Part shown: positions 17,395-25,502 of the stretch, in pieces
Position numbering within the stretch: the stretch's first letter is position 1
Layout of the letters: the number at the start of each line of letters is the position of its first letter
Source: Candidatus Villigracilis proximus
GTDB lineage: Bacteria; Chloroflexota; Anaerolineae; Anaerolineales; Villigracilaceae
Assembly (NCBI GenBank): GCA_016715195.1
Contig: JADKBB010000065.1
Location: 8,617 to 72,616, forward strand
DNA length: 64,000 bases
Direction of reading: 5' to 3'
Notes under the pieces: model-generated
What the model was told of the DNA's origin: nothing
Database searches by the model: none
The model's input: only the letters and a program-made list of their open reading frames with translations
Program-made: the position numbers and the translations under genes

Positions 17395-17769
17395 CTAATA
17401 AACCAGTACGTTGGTCGCTTCAGCACATTCCTTTACAAATGTTGCTGCATTTACAATAACTGCACCCTTAATAAACTCTTTTTCCGGGTCAATCTGGCGG
17501 GATTTGACGCAAGGTCCGCATACCAGCAATTTGCCGCCGCTCTCAAGATAGATGTCTAGTAATTCTTTAAGTGGAGGAAAACCGGCCGCAAATACATGTT
17601 GGGCAATGCCTTCGCGAATTAACATCACGCCATTTGCCTGGAAACCAAGCACCACTTCCACATCAGAGGCCTGGGCGGCGGTTGCCATCACAAACGGGAT
17701 CGTGGCGCGCTCTGGATCTTCCGGCCCATGTGTACACATCAAAATTAACTTTTCAGTTTTCTCTGTCAT
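17395..17769 (-). CDS. DsrE-family protein with CxxC-like motif
   Basis: A 124-residue protein from the ATG at 17769, which has the ribosome site AAAGGAG seven or so bases upstream; a longer frame starting at 17796 lacks one. It shares the DsrE fold but has two close Cys residues in LLVCGPCVKSRQID, unlike its two paralogues. That would allow an intramolecular trisulfide or disulfide during sulfur transfer. It follows tusA after a bidirectional terminator-like hairpin. Confidence 0.82.
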   Translation of the reverse strand: MTEKTEKLILMCTHGPEDPERATIPFVMATAAQASDVEVVLGFQANGVMLIREGIAQHVFAAGFPPLKELLDIYLESGGKLLVCGPCVKSRQIDPEKEFIKGAVIVNAATFVKECAEATNVLVY

Positions 17770-17828
17770 GTTTACTCCTTTTTGCGAAAAAGACAAATCA
17801 CATCGAAATCAGGTGGATTACAGTGCAA

Positions 17829-17861
17829 TAAAAAAAGCCCGCTGTTCAGCAGGCTTTTTTT
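17829..17861. terminator. Bidirectional rho-independent terminator between tusA and dsrE genes
   Basis: An A-run plus GCC at 17830-17839 pairs with GGC plus a T-run at 17852-17861, with GCT/AGC closing the inner stem. It begins at the tusA stop codon. It should end most tusA transcripts, leaving a lower level of read-through or a separate promoter for the dsrE-hydrogenase genes. Confidence 0.8.
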
Positions 17862-18096
17862 ATTTAGTCCGTTTGATGAAAAAGGTGAATTTTCCGGCGT
17901 CCTCTTCATGTCCAACCAGTTCATGGCCGGTCTTGGATGTCCATGCTTGAATATCGGGCAATGATCCGGGGTCAGTCGCGATCATTTTGAGTACCTGCCC
18001 AAGTTGAAGGCTGTCCACTGCTTTTTTGGTTTTCAAAATTGGCATTGGGCAAGCCAGGCCACTACAATCGAGTTCTTGATCAAAGTTAAAAGACAT
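17860..18096 (-). CDS. tusA: Sulfur carrier protein TusA
   Basis: A 78-residue protein with the TusA signature: DCSGLACPMPILKTKKAV, where Cys16 of the CPxP motif carries the persulfide. The rest (IATDPGSLPDIQAW) is standard for the family. TusA is the entry sulfur carrier for sHdr and Dsr sulfur oxidation, and also serves tRNA thiolation and cofactor synthesis elsewhere. Here it heads the sulfur island, just below the regulator. The ribosome site AAGGAG is clear. Confidence 0.95.
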   Translation of the reverse strand: MSFNFDQELDCSGLACPMPILKTKKAVDSLQLGQVLKMIATDPGSLPDIQAWTSKTGHELVGHEEDAGKFTFFIKRTK

Positions 18097-18119
18097 TATT
18101 TTTTTCTCCTTAAGATTAT

Positions 18120-18866
18120 TTATTCAATGATGCTCATTTCGGCGATCTGCCGTAAACGGCCCATGAGATTAACACGTTCAGAGCTAATTTGTTCAAACGT
18201 ACTTGCAACACGTTCCAACCACCCGCTGATCTGCGGAATCTTACGATCTCCCAGCACGGATATTTGTTTTGAGGCTTGCATCAACAAATCCTGGCTGATG
18301 TGATACTTGCGAGCCAGCGCTTCAATGCGCAGATTCTCTTCTTCTGTTTCCGGCTTCTGTATGTAAAATTGCCCCGCGATCAAAATGGCGATTAATTCCG
18401 ACCGAACCTCTATGCGAGCACGCGCATACTGCAAGCCCGCATGACATGTTGTAAATTCCGGAGCAGCATCTTCCTGAGCGACCAACCTGCCCCAAGACTC
18501 CAAGCAAGCCACACGGCCTTCATCACTGCCCATGATCAATTTGCAAAAATCACAGGAATTACTAATACGAGTCAGAGCATTTCCGTTTTTATCGGCAGTC
18601 ACTGCACCAACCTGTGCGATCTCTGCAAAGACATCCTGCACGGGCTGCATACAATGCAGAGGCAGAATCCCCCCGGACAAAGGGACTTCCGTTTCATTCA
18701 AACGGACAGTACCCTCAAGAACGTCATTTACATCACGCGCAGAAAAACGCCAATGTTGACCCACCTTTACACCAGTCAAGCGCCCGTCTTTGAGCATTCG
18801 ATAGATTGTGGTGCGGTCTACATTTAGTAACTCTTGAACTTGCTTTGCAGTAAGAAGGTTTTCCAT
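18120..18866 (-). CDS. Regulator with excisionase-type HTH and PocR sensory domain
   Basis: About 248 residues from the ATG at 18866; an upstream GTG at 18896 would run across a palindrome and is less likely. The N-terminal 50 residues are a MerR/excisionase-like helix-turn-helix (LLTAKQVQELLNVDRTTIYR ... GVKVGQHWRFS). The rest matches the PocR sensory domain, with Cys residues in SCDFCKLI, ACLESWG and TCHAGL that could bind a metal cluster or react with a thiol or sulfide signal. It is directly upstream of tusA on the same strand, so it very likely controls the sulfur-hydrogenase island and perhaps itself. Confidence 0.82.
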   Translation of the reverse strand: MENLLTAKQVQELLNVDRTTIYRMLKDGRLTGVKVGQHWRFSARDVNDVLEGTVRLNETEVPLSGGILPLHCMQPVQDVFAEIAQVGAVTADKNGNALTRISNSCDFCKLIMGSDEGRVACLESWGRLVAQEDAAPEFTTCHAGLQYARARIEVRSELIAILIAGQFYIQKPETEEENLRIEALARKYHISQDLLMQASKQISVLGDRKIPQISGWLERVASTFEQISSERVNLMGRLRQIAEMSIIE

Positions 18867-18871
18867 AATTT

Positions 18872-18883
18872 GCAATATATTGC
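18872..18883. promoter_or_regulatory. Perfect 12-bp palindrome before the regulator gene
   Basis: GCAATATATTGC lies five bases upstream of the ATG at 18866. It is a candidate operator for autoregulation by the HTH-PocR protein. A perfect AT-rich 12-mer can also arise by chance, so confidence is moderate. Confidence 0.4.
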
Positions 18884-18896
18884 TATTGTTTGCCAC

Positions 18897-19220
18897 TGTC
18901 TGCTATAGTGTATTCCTGCAGTCCGACCTAGCCTAGTACATTTTGTCAAATTTCAATGTGATAAATGTAACAAACACTCACCTTCTACTTGTTCAGTCAT
19001 TAAAAATCTGCGTTCACACTGTACTTGCGTTCGGTGCAAGCTGTTCTATTGTTTTTTGCTTCGCGAGCACCTAAAAACAAATTGTCAGGTGGCCTTGATT
19101 AATTTTACTTTTTGTATGAACTATACATAATTTACACAAAAAAACAGTAAATATATAACATAAAAATTACATCTTGTACTATAATATTGGTATAAGCTTA
19201 ATGTATCAAAAGGCTATTTC
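18897..19220. other. Divergent AT-rich intergenic region
   Basis: This space separates the leftward PocR regulator from the rightward cupin regulator and must hold both promoters. A TATAAT lies at 19180-19185, suitably placed as a -10 box for the cupin gene, with no good -35 match. A TTGACA on the minus strand near 18949-18954 could serve the regulator. No ORF or RNA gene is recognised. Confidence 0.4.
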
Positions 19221-19916
19221 ATGGCAGATAAAACCCATTATCTAAAAAACAACCAACCTGCACAAGCAAATAAAAGAGCGAGAATGGAAGATCCAGGCAG
19301 CATGCCCAAACCAGATGATGCAATTAGTGTAGGTCAACGATTGCGGAAGATTCGCGGTCAACGTGGGCTGTCTATGCGCACCCTGGCTGAGATGAGTGGA
19401 CTAAACATCAACACCTTGAGTTTGATTGAAAACGAGCGCACATCTCCCAGTGTAAGCACTTTGCAGCAATTGGCGCAAAGTCTGCACGTCTCTATCACTG
19501 AATTCTTCCAAACAAATCATGAGAGCAAGGAATTGGTTTACCAAAAACAGGGGCACCGTCCGCTTGTTTTGTTTGAACACAGCACAATGGAAGACCTTGC
19601 GGCCGGAATGCCGCATTTTGGGGCTGAACCCTTAATCGTTACATTAAACCCCGGCGCTGACAGCGGCAAGAGCCCCATCGTCCATACTGGACGAGAATTT
19701 GTCTACTGCATTGAAGGACATGTGAACTACACAGTAAACAATCAGGGGTATTTATTAGGGGCGGGAGACAGCCTTGTATTTGAAGCCTACCTTCCCCACC
19801 AATGGAAAAATCCTGACCGTACTTCCTCGCGTATTTTGCTAATGCTCTGCCCGATGGACGTTCGCGATAATGCAACAGAGCGCCATTTCTTAATACAAGC
19901 GTATCCAACGCCATAA
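19221..19916 (+). CDS. XRE-family regulator with C-terminal cupin domain
   Basis: A 231-residue transcription factor. Residues about 35-95 form a Cro/CI-type helix-turn-helix (VGQRLRKIRGQRGLSMRTLAEMSG ... LSLIENERTSPS is seen in pieces). Residues about 150-225 form a cupin barrel with FVYCIEGHVNYTV and GDSLVFEAYLPHQW, the ligand-sensing part. Such regulators sense small molecules and often control neighbouring metabolic genes. It heads a rightward group of redox genes. Confidence 0.88.
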   Translation: MADKTHYLKNNQPAQANKRARMEDPGSMPKPDDAISVGQRLRKIRGQRGLSMRTLAEMSGLNINTLSLIENERTSPSVSTLQQLAQSLHVSITEFFQTNHESKELVYQKQGHRPLVLFEHSTMEDLAAGMPHFGAEPLIVTLNPGADSGKSPIVHTGREFVYCIEGHVNYTVNNQGYLLGAGDSLVFEAYLPHQWKNPDRTSSRILLMLCPMDVRDNATERHFLIQAYPTP

Positions 19917-19931
19917 TCAAGGAGATGTGAC

Positions 19932-20123
19932 ATGCAAACAAAGATTTTGTTGTCATGGTTGTTCGTTATTTCGCCAGTTTTATTAACTTTACTTGCGATC
20001 ATTTCCAGCCGGCAAATGAGAGTAGACATCAAGTGGCTGCCATTTATGGAATTTGTAACACCAGCACTGATACTCAGCTGGGCATTGACAATTTACTTTT
20101 TCCACAAAGCACAACCTGCCTGA
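19932..20123 (+). CDS. Small two-helix membrane protein
   Basis: A 63-residue protein with two hydrophobic segments (residues about 7-24 and 40-57) joined by a short basic loop. A strong ribosome site (AAGGAG) lies 8 bases upstream. No family is recognised. It is 15 bases after the cupin regulator, so likely co-transcribed. Confidence 0.65.
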   Translation: MQTKILLSWLFVISPVLLTLLAIISSRQMRVDIKWLPFMEFVTPALILSWALTIYFFHKAQPA

Positions 20124-20215
20124 TTAACCGCACAACATTCAATACAACCAGCCGTTCTCCATGCATGGGAAACCCCAGGCAAAAAAGATGACTAGCAAAG
20201 AAAAGGAATTCAATA

Positions 20216-20794
20216 ATGAATAGAGCGATCTTTAATAAGCGCATTTACACCCTGCCAAATTTCACATCTGACGTAAAAAGTATCTTTGACCACATGGACT
20301 CTTTGCGCAGCGCAGCACGCGGCGGACGGATCAGCCATGCCTTCGCAGAAAAAATTATGATGGTCGTTACCAGCGTTAACGGGTGCCGCTATTGTTCCTA
20401 CGGACATGCACGGGCGGCGCTGGCAGCTGGAATTCAAGATAGTGAACTGCAAAAGATCATGGCGCTTGAACTGGGAGACTTTCCAGAAAGCGAAGCAGTG
20501 GCCCTGACCTTCGCCCAACATTATGCCGAGTCGTGCTGTAAACCTGACCCTGCCGCCTGGCAACGTGTCACTTCATATTACGGTGAAGAAACCGCCAACG
20601 ATATTATGACGTATTTGCGTATGATCACATTTGGAAATTTACTTGGCAATACTTTTGATGCCTTGCTCAGCCGCTTCACCGGCAAACCCGCTTCTGGCAG
20701 CAGTTTATGGACTGAAATAGGCGTGCTCTTGGGCGCTCTATGGATGCCCCCAACCAGATTGTTTCTCCAGCTATTCAAATCAAAAACGTTTTAG
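20216..20794 (+). CDS. AhpD/carboxymuconolactone decarboxylase-like protein
   Basis: A 192-residue protein of the AhpD-like fold. The reactive pair Cys57-x-x-Cys60 with His64 (GCRYCSYGHARAAL) is the thiol-disulfide site of peroxidase-linked AhpD proteins. Members act as alkylhydroperoxidase or disulfide reductases. The ribosome site before it is weak. It sits between a small membrane protein and a NifX-like gene. Confidence 0.82.
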   Translation: MNRAIFNKRIYTLPNFTSDVKSIFDHMDSLRSAARGGRISHAFAEKIMMVVTSVNGCRYCSYGHARAALAAGIQDSELQKIMALELGDFPESEAVALTFAQHYAESCCKPDPAAWQRVTSYYGEETANDIMTYLRMITFGNLLGNTFDALLSRFTGKPASGSSLWTEIGVLLGALWMPPTRLFLQLFKSKTF

Positions 20795-20833
20795 CCGGAT
20801 TGCAAAATAAATTCAAATCAAGGAGATTTTTCA

Positions 20834-21232
20834 ATGAAAATTGCTGTGATAACCGATGATGGAAAAACCATCAGTCAACATTTTGGCCGCGCACAACACT
20901 ACCTGGTCGCAACCGTGGAAAATGGTCAGATCGTGAACCGTGAAATGCGCGACAAACTGGGACATAATCATTTTTCAAATCAGCCGCATGAAGAGGAAAA
21001 GCCCGGTCAACCGCATGGGACAGATGCCGCTTCTCATAACAAGCATTTACAAATGTCTGAAGCCATCACCGATTGCGAAGCATTGCTATGCCGGGGGATG
21101 GGAACAGGCGCTTACGAAAGCATAAAAGCGCGTAATATTCGCCCAATGATTACAGATATTGCCGATGTTGACGAAGCCGTAATGGCATACGCAAACGGAA
21201 AGATCATTGACCACGTGGAAAAACTGCACTAA
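20834..21232 (+). CDS. NifX/NifB-associated domain protein (dinitrogenase FeMo-cofactor family)
   Basis: A 132-residue single-domain protein of the NifX/MTH1175-like family, starting MKIAVITDDGKTISQHFGRA and ending with a DEAVMAYANGKI helix. A central His/Asn/Gln/Pro-rich loop (residues about 45-75) is unusual and could bind metal. No nitrogenase genes are present, so it is a stand-alone family member, perhaps handling Fe-S or Mo clusters. It has the ribosome site AAGGAG. Confidence 0.85.
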   Translation: MKIAVITDDGKTISQHFGRAQHYLVATVENGQIVNREMRDKLGHNHFSNQPHEEEKPGQPHGTDAASHNKHLQMSEAITDCEALLCRGMGTGAYESIKARNIRPMITDIADVDEAVMAYANGKIIDHVEKLH

Positions 21233-21292
21233 CTTGGACCGTATCTTTAAAACAGAATGCCGATAAGCACAGATTTTTTTCGCAGATAAAAA

Positions 21293-22273
21293 ATGAAATA
21301 TATCTTCGGCCCCGTCCCCTCTCGTCGTTTGGGTCAATCGCTGGGAATAGACACCATTCCGCTCAAGACCTGCAACTGGAATTGTGTCTATTGTCAGCTG
21401 GGGCGTTCCCTGCCGGTGACGAATCAGCGAAGCGAATATGTTCCAGCGAGAGACCTGCTCCTCGAAGCCGAACAGGTTCTCGGTTCATATCGAAACGGTG
21501 AAATTGACTGGGTAACTTTCGTTGGCTCAGGCGAACCAACTTTACATAGCCGTCTCGGTGAAATCATCCGCTCTATAAAAAAGATCACACCACTTCCAGT
21601 GGCGGTCATTACCAATGGCTCCTTGTTATATCTGCCTGAAGTCCGGCAGGAATTAAGCATTGCGGATGCAGTGCTGCCAACGCTCGATGCAGGCACAGCG
21701 GAACTATATCGCAAGATCAACCGCCCGCACCCTGAGATTACATTTCAACGGCTTGTAGATGGCTTGATTGCATTTCGCAAAGAGTATCAAGGCAAGCTCT
21801 GGGTGGAGGTCATGTTGGTGCGCGGGCTAAACGACTCAACGCAGGCGCTTGAAAAAATTTCTGAAATTTTACAAAAGGTAAAACCTGATGCTGTACACAT
21901 CAACCTGCCAACGCGCCCGCCCGTTGAAACGTGGGTGCAGGCAACAAACGAGGAAGGCTTGATGCGGGCAATATCCATTTTTGGAAATATTGCCGAGGTG
22001 GTACATCCAGCCGAAGGGAGTTTTGATTTAAGCGGATATAAAAATATAGCCGAAGCCATCATAGGAATTATCACACGCCATCCAATGCGACAGGACGAAC
22101 TCGAAAGAACCCTCGCGCGTTGGCTGCCATATCAAGTAAAAGATGCATTGAGAAAATTAGAAACAAGCGGACTGGTACAGATTGTGGAACGAAACGGCTT
22201 TCAATTTTGGAGCACACCGCCCGCATACTACCCGAATGATAAACAAAGCCAGCGAACCAATCCAAAAAAATAA
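21293..22273 (+). CDS. Radical SAM protein with C-terminal winged-helix domain
   Basis: A 326-residue radical SAM protein of the COG0731 Fe-S oxidoreductase type. The start FGPVPSRRLGQSLGID is characteristic. The SAM cluster motif is Cys27-x3-Cys31-x2-Cys34 (CNWNCVYC), followed by VGSGEPTLHS. The last 70 residues look like a winged helix (MRQDELERTLARWL ... LRKLETSGLVQI). Substrate unknown. Members often occur beside NifX-like genes, as here. Confidence 0.85.
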   Translation: MKYIFGPVPSRRLGQSLGIDTIPLKTCNWNCVYCQLGRSLPVTNQRSEYVPARDLLLEAEQVLGSYRNGEIDWVTFVGSGEPTLHSRLGEIIRSIKKITPLPVAVITNGSLLYLPEVRQELSIADAVLPTLDAGTAELYRKINRPHPEITFQRLVDGLIAFRKEYQGKLWVEVMLVRGLNDSTQALEKISEILQKVKPDAVHINLPTRPPVETWVQATNEEGLMRAISIFGNIAEVVHPAEGSFDLSGYKNIAEAIIGIITRHPMRQDELERTLARWLPYQVKDALRKLETSGLVQIVERNGFQFWSTPPAYYPNDKQSQRTNPKK

Positions 22274-22341
22274 ATAACAATTAAGCTCATCACATACAAT
22301 CCGGATAAACACATCAGTCAACACGCAGCAAGGAGTAAAAA

Positions 22342-23526
22342 GTGAAACGGTATCACATCATAACTTCCATTTTTTTTCTTATTAGTCTATTCATCGCTCC
22401 CATTACGCACGCACAAGCACAGCAAAACCTGCCGGTGGTGCGCGCCATACTTTTTTATTCCCCCACCTGCCCGCATTGCCAACAAGTCATTAACGAAACC
22501 CTGCTGCCCATGATGGAACAATACGGACAGCAGCTTCAGATCATTGGACTTGATGTTACCCAGCAAAATGGTCAGACCCTATTTTTATCTGCATTGCAAA
22601 AATTTAACTTGCAACAAGGCGGCGTTCCCTTCCTGGTCATTGACGATACCTATCTGATCGGATCATTGGACATCCCGGAAAAATTCCCCGGTCTGGTCGA
22701 ATCTTATCTAACACAGGGCGGCGTAGACTGGCCTGATATTCCCGGACTAAGCGAAGCCATCGCCCAAACTACACAAGCGGATGCCGCAACTGCCGCCGCT
22801 TCTACGCAAACAGAAACGCTTCAAACGACCCCCGAGCCTGCCCCTGCTTCCTCAACAGTTACCGCCCCGATAGCCACTCCGGGACTCACCGCCCACGATG
22901 TCCAAACTTCCAACTGGCAGGAAAATTTTTCCCGCGACCCCATCGGCAATACAATCGCCGTTATTGTTCTCGTGCTCATGCTTGCATCCATTGTATCGAC
23001 TATTTTCATTTTCCGAAAAACACATAACCTGTCACTAAAAAGTAACTGGGCATGGGTCATTCCCGGGTTATGCGTCATAGGCTTCGGCGTGGCTGGCTAC
23101 CTTGCTTACGTGGAAACATCTCAAGTTACCGCCGTCTGTGGCCCCGTGGGAGACTGCAACACCGTACAACAAAGCGAATACGCGCGTCTCTTTGGCATTC
23201 TACCCATCGGCGTGCTGGGACTGCTGGGATATGTAGCGATCAGCATCAGTTGGATACTCGCCCGATATACCAGAGGCTGGCACGCAGATATGGCGTCCAT
23301 ATCTCTGTTTGCTGTAATTGTTTTTGGCACGCTATTTTCAGCCTACCTGACCTTTCTTGAACCCTTTGTCATTGGCGCAACCTGCGCCTGGTGCCTAACG
23401 TCCGCCATATTAATGACCGTCCTGATGCTGCTCTCTGCCGGCCCCGCAAAAACATCCCTCTCCAAACTCACACATCCCCGGTCTCTGCACCATAAAGACG
23501 GGCGGACAGAAATAGATGATGATTAA
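22342..23526 (+). CDS. Thioredoxin-VKOR fusion, disulfide-forming membrane enzyme
   Basis: A 394-residue exported and membrane protein. A signal peptide (residues 1-26) is followed by a thioredoxin-like domain with Cys43-Pro-His-Cys46, a Thr/Ala/Pro-rich linker near 150-190, and then a vitamin K epoxide reductase domain with at least five membrane helices. The VKOR loop pair is CGPVGDC and the quinone-side pair is CAWC. It should oxidise exported protein thiols and pass electrons to quinone. In most bacterial fusions the thioredoxin domain follows VKOR; here it comes first. Confidence 0.88.
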   Translation: MKRYHIITSIFFLISLFIAPITHAQAQQNLPVVRAILFYSPTCPHCQQVINETLLPMMEQYGQQLQIIGLDVTQQNGQTLFLSALQKFNLQQGGVPFLVIDDTYLIGSLDIPEKFPGLVESYLTQGGVDWPDIPGLSEAIAQTTQADAATAAASTQTETLQTTPEPAPASSTVTAPIATPGLTAHDVQTSNWQENFSRDPIGNTIAVIVLVLMLASIVSTIFIFRKTHNLSLKSNWAWVIPGLCVIGFGVAGYLAYVETSQVTAVCGPVGDCNTVQQSEYARLFGILPIGVLGLLGYVAISISWILARYTRGWHADMASISLFAVIVFGTLFSAYLTFLEPFVIGATCAWCLTSAILMTVLMLLSAGPAKTSLSKLTHPRSLHHKDGRTEIDDD

Positions 23527-23795
23527 AAATCACAGTCTCCACATTTTCTCCAGAGATGGGAATCTGCCAATTGAGCTAAATATCATTCGTCATCTTTTTA
23601 ACATTATTATTCAACGTCAACAATGGATAGGTTTTTTACCGCTGAGGCCTTGAGACCGCTGGGCAATACCTTTCAAAAAGCTCTATGAACTCATGCCTCC
23701 ACGGTTAGAAATGGCCGTGGAAATTCCAGTGATCATTACACTTATTTCTCTTCAACCAACAAATGGAATTATTGCAAAATCTGTGACATTTGTCA

Positions 23796-23825
23796 TTGAC
23801 AAGTGGATTTGCGGGAGTATATACT
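23796..23825 (+). promoter_or_regulatory. Strong sigma70-like promoter of the SPFH operon
   Basis: TTGACA at 23796-23801 is followed after 16 bases by TATATA (23818-23823) or after 18 bases by TATACT (23820-23825). Transcription would begin near 23830, which rules out the earliest possible start codon of the next gene. Upstream, 23527-23795 holds nothing recognisable. Confidence 0.7.
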
Positions 23826-23865
23826 AAATTTACATAAACCAGACTTAAATTGCTCGTCAAAAGGG

Positions 23866-24381
23866 ATGGCAACCCATATGGAGGTGATTAGCAACATTTT
23901 TGCAAATCTCAACACACTCCTCGACAAATACCTGTTTTGGACGGTAGTAGTTGCGCTTTTAATTGCCAATGTATTCATGGCAATTAAATGGATACAGAAG
24001 AATACAACTCAACAAATAAAACAAAGAGGGGAAAACAGCACATCAATATGGGCACGTTCACTAGGCCACTCCCTGTATTTTTTCTTATTATCACTCTCGA
24101 TCCAAGCCACTCTACTTGCTGTTTTTTACTTTTCTCATTCTGTAATTCTTCGATGGGTTGAGTTTTTTGTTGTTACGTGCGGAATAACCTATCTGGCTAC
24201 CAACAGAATAAGCGGAAGGCGCGGTTTATACATTTCTGCAGGGCATTTGGGGATACTGCTAATTGGCTGGGTCTACGGTAGCTGGCTTGGATTATTCCTG
24301 ATATCCGCTCCATTATTCGCAGTGCTTTACTACTGGGCGTATTGTCTTGCGCAGGTGGTCATCCCTGCTTCCAATCCCTGA
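23866..24381 (+). CDS. Membrane protein, N-terminal partner of the SPFH protein
   Basis: About 171 residues from the ATG at 23866, chosen because the promoter lies just upstream. Several hydrophobic segments are visible (LFWTVVVALLIANVF, a Leu-rich segment near 80-105, and two near the end). No family is recognised. The end overlaps the next frame by 35 bases. Dropping one C in the CCC at about 24367-24369 would join IPASNP to DDSKESLQRF and give one membrane-SPFH protein like the following gene, so this may be the N-terminal half of a frameshifted gene. Confidence 0.55.
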   Translation: MATHMEVISNIFANLNTLLDKYLFWTVVVALLIANVFMAIKWIQKNTTQQIKQRGENSTSIWARSLGHSLYFFLLSLSIQATLLAVFYFSHSVILRWVEFFVVTCGITYLATNRISGRRGLYISAGHLGILLIGWVYGSWLGLFLISAPLFAVLYYWAYCLAQVVIPASNP

Positions 24382-25498
24382 CGATTCTAAAGAATCTTTG
24401 CAAAGATTCAAGATGCTGGTTTGGTATCTATGGGGAGTTCAATTTCCAATCTGGGTTATAAACAAAGAAACTGACCGCACTGCCGAAGAGCGAATTAACG
24501 GGGATTTTTTCAAAACGTTTGGCTCGCCGGGCATGATTTGGGCGCAATCACATCAAGCAGTTGGAATAACATCCGGAACCCGGTTTTCTCGTGTTGACGG
24601 TCCTGGCGTAATTTACACACAACCCTTTGAACGCCCCCATGAAATTATAGATCTTAGACCCCAGATCCGCACCTCACTGATCGAATCAATTTCCCAGGAT
24701 GGAATTCCATATCAAGCCAGATTATTGGCGGTATTTTCTATAGACAATGCTGTTTGGACAAATGAGGAGTACAGCGCTTTACGCCTTAAGAACAGTCTCT
24801 TGCGAGGCGCTCAAAAACCAGATCGCAAGAGTGGGAATTATCAATACTCCCGCAGTCGTGTTACCGCAGCCCTAAGTATCGAAAGCGTGAAATATTCCAT
24901 TCACGAAACAAAAAGTCATCCCATTATATACTGGGATCAATGGGCGCTGGCAGTTGCAGAAGAAGCAGCACGAAAAGAGCTTTCGATATATCCGCTAAAT
25001 GAATTATGGAGACCAATAAAAGACAAGCAGGATTTAAATCCCCTGGACATTATTGCGCAAAATATAAAGAACAACACATCCCAACAATTAAAAATTCATG
25101 GAATTAGCCTGATCGCGGCCAGGATTATTAATTTCCAGTTTGACAGCGATGAATCCAAAGTTATCTTACAGCAGCAAATTGACAACTGGAGATCTTACAT
25201 AGAGCAGGACATTTCGCAAACAAAATCCCATGCTGATGCCCAGTTAGTAAATATTAAAGAAAGCGCCGCCGCCTATGCGCGCTCAAACCTGCTGGCATCC
25301 ATTGCAGATGGACTGGAAAAAATCAGCAATGCGCATCCGAATCTTCCCAAAAAATATGTTGTAGCCATGCAGCTTATTACCGCTCTCGAAAACTCACTGC
25401 ACCAGCAATTGCAAACGGAAGATAAAAGTGAAGAAAACAGTAAATTAGAAGCGCTTCGATCATTACTTGGCAACACCCCCCCACCGCCACAGAGATAA
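24347..25498 (+). CDS. SPFH/band 7-like protein (first)
   Basis: Up to 383 residues; the first possible start is a TTG, the first ATG is at 24413, and the gene may really be a continuation of the preceding one. Residues about 70-150 match a band 7 core: GTRFSRVDGPGVIY, then EIIDLRPQ and DGIPYQARLLAVFSID. The downstream paralogue shares GTRFSRV-x-GPG and DLRPQ. The C-terminal part is helical and Ala/Gln-rich as in SPFH stalks, ending in PPPPQR. SPFH proteins form ring or cage assemblies on membranes. No specific function can be given. Confidence 0.65.
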   Translation: MRRWSSLLPIPDDSKESLQRFKMLVWYLWGVQFPIWVINKETDRTAEERINGDFFKTFGSPGMIWAQSHQAVGITSGTRFSRVDGPGVIYTQPFERPHEIIDLRPQIRTSLIESISQDGIPYQARLLAVFSIDNAVWTNEEYSALRLKNSLLRGAQKPDRKSGNYQYSRSRVTAALSIESVKYSIHETKSHPIIYWDQWALAVAEEAARKELSIYPLNELWRPIKDKQDLNPLDIIAQNIKNNTSQQLKIHGISLIAARIINFQFDSDESKVILQQQIDNWRSYIEQDISQTKSHADAQLVNIKESAAAYARSNLLASIADGLEKISNAHPNLPKKYVVAMQLITALENSLHQQLQTEDKSEENSKLEALRSLLGNTPPPPQR

Positions 25499-25502
25499 AA
25501 AT

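Noticed and set aside
20834..21232. Evidence for nitrogen fixation from the NifX-like gene
   Set aside because: The domain occurs widely without nitrogenase, and no nif structural genes are present.
23527..23600. A tRNA-like stretch on the minus strand (TAGCTCAATTGGCAGA)
   Set aside because: Only a D-arm-like piece is present; no acceptor, anticodon or T-arm can be paired around it, so it is not called a tRNA. It may be a decayed fragment.
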